A DNA stretch of 64,000 nt from Schaedlerella glycyrrhizinilytica_A. Its GTDB lineage: Bacteria > Bacillota > Clostridia > Lachnospirales > Lachnospiraceae. How positions within the stretch are numbered: the stretch's first letter is position 1; the number at the start of each line of letters is the position of its first letter. The DNA lies in NCBI RefSeq assembly GCF_042852765.1, contig NZ_AP031414.1. One strand, given 5' to 3'. Made by a program: the position numbers and the translations under genes. Below are positions 59,536 through 64,000 of the stretch, piece by piece. The notes beneath the pieces were generated by a model. That model did no database searches. It was not told where the DNA came from and worked only from the letters and a program-made list of their open reading frames with translations.

Positions 59536-60913
59536 AAGCAGGGTAAAAAAGAGCTTGCTTGCAGCAACGACATTTCTTTGCCTGACAACACCTTTGCTCC
59601 AGACACAGACTGCTTATGCAGCTGAGAATACCACACCTGCGATTACGATTGAGAAACCGGATGGCTGGAAACAGGGTGAAACAACCATTGCTGTTACGGT
59701 AGATGCCAGCCATATGCCGGAAGGTTTCTCAATAGCAAAGATTGAAGCAAAAGCAGGAAAAGATGGAAGCTGGCAGGATGTAACCGGAAGCGGAAGTATC
59801 ACGATCACTGGAAACCAGACAGTGTATGTGCGTGTGACAGATGGTGAGGGGAAGGTCTATGAGCAGAATCGCTCTATTAAGTGTTATGACACGGAAAAGC
59901 CGACACTCTCTGCTTCCCTGACAGATGGTGTGCTGACGATTCAGGGGAATGATACAGTATCCGGGATTACTGCGGTAACCGTCAATGGCACCACTTATAC
60001 AGACTTGAAGGATGGAATGCTGAGAGTGCAACTGACACAGAAAGATTTTACTACAAAACAGATTGAGATTACGGTAACAGATGGTGCTGGAAATACTTCT
60101 GAAAAGTATGTGTTGCAGAATCCTTACTATGAATGGGCAAAGAAGCAGGCAGAAAAACAGAAATCTTCCAGGGACAGCAATGGTGCAATGGCAACTACGA
60201 CCAGTGCAGATGCAACGGGGACTGAGAAAACAACGACTTCTCCGCTTCCGCAGGATGCACAGGCTTCTGAGCCGACAGATGCAAAAGGGACCGTGGATGA
60301 TCGGACAGTAACAGGTATTGAGGAACAGCTTAATAAAGAAGGCGAGACGGCAGAAGCCGTTACCAAAACAGCTACGGAAGGCACAAAAGAGTTTTATACC
60401 ATTTCAACGAAGAGTGGTAAGATTTTCTATTTGATTATTGACAATTCAAAATCTCAGGATAATGTGTATTTCCTTACAGAAGTCAGTGAGAAAGATCTGA
60501 TGAACTTCACACTTTCTGATTCAGTGACACTTCCGGAAGTGGATACGGTTTATGCAGAACCAGAGAAAAAAGCAGAGGAAGAAAAACCGGAAACGACAGA
60601 GACAGATGAGAAAGATAAGGTGGAGGATGAAATCCAGATGCCAGAAGATAAAAGCCCATTTGGAACGTATCTTCTGATTGCGCTGGTAGCAGTCGGAGCT
60701 GCGGCAGGAGGATATTACTTCAAAGTCTATAAACCAAAGCATGAATATGATGACGAGGATGAGATGGAAGAGGATGAAGATGAATCCGAAGATTCAGAGT
60801 CAGAAAAACGGGAAGTAGACGATGCAGATGAGCAGGAAGAAAGTGCAGAACCGGAAATCCTGAGAGATGAAGATTTCAATGATGATGTACTGGAAGATGA
60901 AGAAGAGGAGTAG
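59489..60913 (+). CDS. DUF4366 (CD1107 family) surface protein
   Basis: 474 residues. A signal peptide runs to about residue 45 (SLLAATTFLCLTTPLL, AYAAEN). Two Ig-like strand-rich regions follow (PDGWKQGETTIAVTVDAS; DTEKPTLSASLTDGVLTIQG), a low-complexity linker, the DUF4366 core (FYTISTKSGKIFYLIIDNSK), a C-terminal membrane helix (TYLLIALVAVGAAAGGYYF) and an acidic cytosolic tail. AGGAGG precedes the start. Likely a cell-surface part of the conjugation apparatus. Confidence 0.88.
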   Translation: MMNLEKMKQKKRTITKSRVKKSLLAATTFLCLTTPLLQTQTAYAAENTTPAITIEKPDGWKQGETTIAVTVDASHMPEGFSIAKIEAKAGKDGSWQDVTGSGSITITGNQTVYVRVTDGEGKVYEQNRSIKCYDTEKPTLSASLTDGVLTIQGNDTVSGITAVTVNGTTYTDLKDGMLRVQLTQKDFTTKQIEITVTDGAGNTSEKYVLQNPYYEWAKKQAEKQKSSRDSNGAMATTTSADATGTEKTTTSPLPQDAQASEPTDAKGTVDDRTVTGIEEQLNKEGETAEAVTKTATEGTKEFYTISTKSGKIFYLIIDNSKSQDNVYFLTEVSEKDLMNFTLSDSVTLPEVDTVYAEPEKKAEEEKPETTETDEKDKVEDEIQMPEDKSPFGTYLLIALVAVGAAAGGYYFKVYKPKHEYDDEDEMEEDEDESEDSESEKREVDDADEQEESAEPEILRDEDFNDDVLEDEEEE

Positions 60914-60919
60914 GAGTAA

Positions 60920-62992
60920 ATGAAATTAGTGATTGCAGAAAAGCCATCGGTTGCGATGGCACTGGCTTCCGTGCTTGGAGCCAGAACAAGAAAAGATGGC
61001 TACGTGGAGGGAAACGGTTATATCGTTTCCTGGTGCGTAGGACATCTGGTTGGATTATGCGATGCATCGGAATACGATGAAAAATATAAAAAATGGAGAT
61101 ATGAAGATCTGCCGATTGTGCCGGAGTGTTGGAAACACAAGGTATTGGAAGGCACGAAAAAGCAATTTGGAATCTTAAAGAAACTGATGAGAGATTCTAA
61201 AGTAGATGAAGTGATCTGTGCTACTGATGCAGGACGTGAAGGAGAGTTAATCTTTCGTCTGGTGTATGAGCAGGCAGGATGTAAAAAGCCGATGAAGCGG
61301 CTCTGGATTTCTTCCATGGAAGAACAGGCAATTAAAGATGGATTTGCGTCATTAAAAGACGGTTCGTGTTATGACAGTCTCTATCAGTCAGCACTTTGCA
61401 GGGCAAAGGCAGACTGGTTGGTGGGAATCAATGCGAGCCGTCTTTTTTCCGTTCTGTATAACCAGAATCTGAAAGTCGGAAGAGTGCAGACACCAACACT
61501 TGCCATGATCGTGGATCGAAATCAGAAGATCAAGGAATTTACCAAAGAAAAATATTATATGGCTCATATCAAGTTTGATGATATGGATGCAGTTACAGAG
61601 CATTTTCAGAAAAAAGAGGATGCAGATAAAGTGGCTGCGGACTGCATGGAGCGGATGTGCGAAGTGGAAAAGGATGATGTGAAAGAGAAAACAGTCCGCC
61701 CTCCGAAGCTTTATGATCTGACCACCCTGCAGAGGGAAGCTAACAGAATGTTTGGCTATACCGCACAGCAGACATTGGATGCCGTGCAGGAGATGTATGA
61801 GCAGAAGCTTGTCACTTATCCGAGAACAGACAGCCAGTATCTGACAGATGAGATGGGAGAAAGCACAGAAACTCTGATTCAGATGTTACTTGGGGAAATG
61901 CCTTATGCTGAAAGCCTGGAATATCAGCCGGACGTGAGTAAGGTATTAAATTCAAAGAAAGTATCTGATCACCATGCGATTATCCCGACCATGGAAGTAG
62001 CAAAGGCAGATATAGGTAAACTGAAAGAACGAAACTGCAAGATTTTGTACCTGATCAGTGCCAGGGTACTGACAGCAACCGCAGATCCTTATATTTATGA
62101 GAGTCATAAAAGCCAGATTACCTGTAATTATCATACGTTTTATCTCACGGCAAAGAAAACAAAGCAGGAAGGATTCAAGGCAATCGAAAATAAAATGAAA
62201 CAGTTCTTTGGCGTAAAGAGTGAGAAAGAAGAGCCGGAGCTGGATATCTGGGCAGGCAAGCATTATGGTCCCTGTGATTCTTTTGTATCGGAGCATTTTA
62301 CACAGCCACCGAAACAGTACACAGAAGATACCCTGCTTTCTGCGATGGAACGTGCAGGGAATGAAGAACTGACCGAAGATACAGAAAAGAAAGGACTAGG
62401 TACTCCAGCAACAAGGGCAGCAATCATTGAAAAACTGATTCAGTCTGGTTTTGTGAAAAGGGAAAAGAAAAATCTGGTGCCGACAGATGATGGCAATGTG
62501 CTGATTACGGTTCTGCCGGATGAGATTAAATCTCCGAAGATGACGGCAGAGTGGGAAATGGCATTGAATCACATTGCCCAGAATACAGAGACAGCAGATG
62601 AATTCCTAAATGGGATTACAGAGCTGATGCAGGAACTGGTTGCCAGATATCAGGGTATTTCAGAAGAAAAGAAAGAGCAGTTTCAGGGAAAAGCAAAAGG
62701 AGAAGTCATTGGCAAATGTCCCCGTTGTGGAGCTGATGTCAGGGAAGGAAAAGTAAACTTTTACTGTTCTGATCGGAACTGTGCTTTTACCTTGTGGAAG
62801 AATGATAAATTCCTTGCAAGCCAGGGAAAAAAGATGGATAAGGCGGTAGCAAAGAAGTTCCTGTCTAAAGGAAAAATCCATTATAAAGATCTGGTATCAA
62901 GAAAAACAGGGAGACAGTATGAAGCAACTGTGGAAATGGTTGATCCCGGCGAGGGGAATGTGCAGTTCAATCTGATTTTTCCACAACGATAA
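60920..62992 (+). CDS. topB: DNA topoisomerase III
   Basis: 690 residues of type IA topoisomerase. TOPRIM domain at the N-terminus (KLVIAEKPSVAMALASVLGA; ATDAGREGELIFR), active-site Tyr300 in VTYPRTDSQYL, and a C-terminal zinc element (CPRCGADVREGKVNFYCSD). ICE-encoded copies help process transfer intermediates. AGGAG precedes the ATG, 6 bases after the previous stop. Confidence 0.95.
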   Translation: MKLVIAEKPSVAMALASVLGARTRKDGYVEGNGYIVSWCVGHLVGLCDASEYDEKYKKWRYEDLPIVPECWKHKVLEGTKKQFGILKKLMRDSKVDEVICATDAGREGELIFRLVYEQAGCKKPMKRLWISSMEEQAIKDGFASLKDGSCYDSLYQSALCRAKADWLVGINASRLFSVLYNQNLKVGRVQTPTLAMIVDRNQKIKEFTKEKYYMAHIKFDDMDAVTEHFQKKEDADKVAADCMERMCEVEKDDVKEKTVRPPKLYDLTTLQREANRMFGYTAQQTLDAVQEMYEQKLVTYPRTDSQYLTDEMGESTETLIQMLLGEMPYAESLEYQPDVSKVLNSKKVSDHHAIIPTMEVAKADIGKLKERNCKILYLISARVLTATADPYIYESHKSQITCNYHTFYLTAKKTKQEGFKAIENKMKQFFGVKSEKEEPELDIWAGKHYGPCDSFVSEHFTQPPKQYTEDTLLSAMERAGNEELTEDTEKKGLGTPATRAAIIEKLIQSGFVKREKKNLVPTDDGNVLITVLPDEIKSPKMTAEWEMALNHIAQNTETADEFLNGITELMQELVARYQGISEEKKEQFQGKAKGEVIGKCPRCGADVREGKVNFYCSDRNCAFTLWKNDKFLASQGKKMDKAVAKKFLSKGKIHYKDLVSRKTGRQYEATVEMVDPGEGNVQFNLIFPQR

Positions 62993-63061
62993 GTGGTGTA
63001 TTGCAGGCAGTCTAAGGACTGTCTGTTTTCATACAAATATTATGAAAGAGAGGACCTTAGC

Positions 63062-64000
63062 ATGAAGAAAAAAGGTAATTTTAGAAAAGTAGTATCTGGA
63101 TTGCTGGCAGGCATGACAATGCTTAGTACAGTGTTATCTCCGATGACTGCATATGCAGCGGAGATCCAGCCAGAGGAAAAACCGCCACTTTATGAGGAAG
63201 TGAAAGACCTTCTGGATGAAGATGAGGTGGTGACTGCCAAAGATTATGAAATCGAAACAGGCAGTGTATTTGATGTGAAATCAGACTACACAGGACTGGA
63301 AATCAAGGATGATAACAAGGTCAAAGTCACATTCGAGGAAGCAAAGAACGACAAGGATGAGGATTTTACGACAGATCATGCGGACACTTACAAAGCGGTC
63401 TATTATGTGGAACCGGTAAATCAGGAGCATCCGAAGTATCAGATCAGCCGAAAGCTGATTGTGCGTGAGAAAGAAACAGAAGTGCAGACAGAAACTGCAG
63501 GGAGTGAAGCGGTAACCGAATCCGAAACAGCTGGCAGTGAACAGCAGACAGAAGAAGCGGAGGATTCCGAAGCAGACTCGGAGATTACCGATATGGATGC
63601 TGATGAATTTGATGATTTAGTAGAGCAGGCACAGAATCAGGATACCTATGATGAAGAATCAGGGTTAGAGCTTCACGATGTTTTGGAACAGGCAGGAGAC
63701 GAAGGGGTGGATCTTGATGCTATGGAAGAGGGAGAGATTGCAACATTTGAAGCAGTTTCGGCTTATTCAGCAAGAACTACACAGCAGGTAACGATTGAAA
63801 AAGGACCTCTGTATAGATATGCAGATTATAATCTTGGAACCTATCTGACAGAGCCGTACTATATCAGCTACGGAAGCGTCAGAGCAACTGCGTATTGTGT
63901 ACAGCCAGCAAAACCAGGACCAGGATCTGGAAATTATACAATCACAAAGATCGGGGACAATCAGGCGTTAGCAAAAGTGTGTTATTACGGTACAGATGCC
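63062..64000 (+). CDS. Thioester-domain surface adhesin (partial, runs off the right edge)
   Basis: 313 codons visible. A signal peptide ends near AYAAE (residues ~31-35). An acidic Glu/Thr-rich region follows (ETAGSEAVTESETAGSEQQT). Then a domain with TAYCVQPAKPGPGSG and DNQALAKVCYYGTDA matches the Cys-Gln thioester domain of Gram-positive adhesins; Cys279 would form the bond. Such proteins attach covalently to host or partner surfaces and end in an LPxTG anchor, which would lie outside the window. It may promote mating contact or be cargo. Confidence 0.8.
   Translation, partial: MKKKGNFRKVVSGLLAGMTMLSTVLSPMTAYAAEIQPEEKPPLYEEVKDLLDEDEVVTAKDYEIETGSVFDVKSDYTGLEIKDDNKVKVTFEEAKNDKDEDFTTDHADTYKAVYYVEPVNQEHPKYQISRKLIVREKETEVQTETAGSEAVTESETAGSEQQTEEAEDSEADSEITDMDADEFDDLVEQAQNQDTYDEESGLELHDVLEQAGDEGVDLDAMEEGEIATFEAVSAYSARTTQQVTIEKGPLYRYADYNLGTYLTEPYYISYGSVRATAYCVQPAKPGPGSGNYTITKIGDNQALAKVCYYGTDA

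Larger units (their letters stand above)
28860..64000. mobile_element. Conjugative element at guaA, extending past the window
   Basis: XRE-Xis-Int next to the guaA 3' end are followed by a conjugation backbone on the plus strand: ParA, ParB, SSB, RepA-like proteins, DnaC-like loader, PcfB, VirD4, Maff-2, TrbL-like, PrgI, VirB4, cell-wall hydrolase, DUF4315/DUF4366, topoisomerase III and a surface adhesin. This matches the Tn1549/CTn2-like families of Clostridia. No relaxase of its own is seen before the right edge. The break at 30584 leaves open whether one or two elements are involved. Confidence 0.8.

Overview
The window comes from a low-to-mid GC Gram-positive gut anaerobe. The two 16S genes read as Lachnospiraceae (Dorea / Mediterraneibacter / Coprococcus relatives; genus not decided by eye). 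Strong AGGAGG-type ribosome binding sites, TTGACA/TATAAT promoters and the family content (XdhABC, GuaA, PcfB/VirD4 of the CD1115 type, TrbL of the CD1112 type) agree with this.

Chromosomal part, 1-19.9 kb and 26.3-28.8 kb. The end of purD is followed by a Crp/Fnr regulator and thioredoxin, with a perfect Crp/Fnr palindrome in front of trxA. Two essentially identical rRNA operons follow in tandem, both ordered 16S-5S-23S; tRNA-Asn(GTT) follows the first. A second Crp/Fnr regulator then heads a purine-oxidation block: xdhA (Mo), xdhB (FAD), xdhC (2Fe-2S), a structured leader or terminator, and an NCS2 purine permease. Import of xanthine, hypoxanthine or urate would be coupled to the oxidoreductase. 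Further on lie two small genes and a GMP synthetase whose glutaminase half is degenerate.

Mobile part A, 19.94-26.35 kb. A 6.4-kb integrative mobilizable element (serine recombinase, TnpW-like protein, MobT relaxase, Tn916/ICEBs1-like oriT, cargo of a cysteine hydrolase, a VOC protein and two membrane peptides) sits inside an XRE regulator gene. The two gene halves rejoin in frame across a shared GGGAA. A 600-bp array of nine degenerate 61-72-bp repeats lies downstream of mobT.

Mobile part B, 28.85 kb to beyond the right edge. A conjugative element sits at the 3' end of guaA (XRE regulator, Xis, then a tyrosine integrase broken after its first catalytic Arg). The conjugation backbone follows: ParA/ParB, SSB, two RepA_N-type proteins (one carrying 23-bp iteron-like repeats), DnaC-like loader, PcfB, VirD4, Maff-2, TrbL-like, PrgI, VirB4, NlpC/P60-M23 hydrolase, DUF4315/DUF4366 proteins, topoisomerase III and the start of a thioester surface adhesin. 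Two guests interrupt this backbone. A 10.1-kb IME (serine recombinase, MobQ relaxase, CHC2 primase-like protein, VapE-type helicase, candidate iteron origin) splits maff-2. A 2.6-kb group II intron with an intact reverse transcriptase/HNH protein interrupts the trbL-like gene and, if spliced, restores a 289-codon frame. The nesting is chromosome > ICE > IME, with an intron as a separate second guest. All functional statements come from reading motifs and context; no searches were run.
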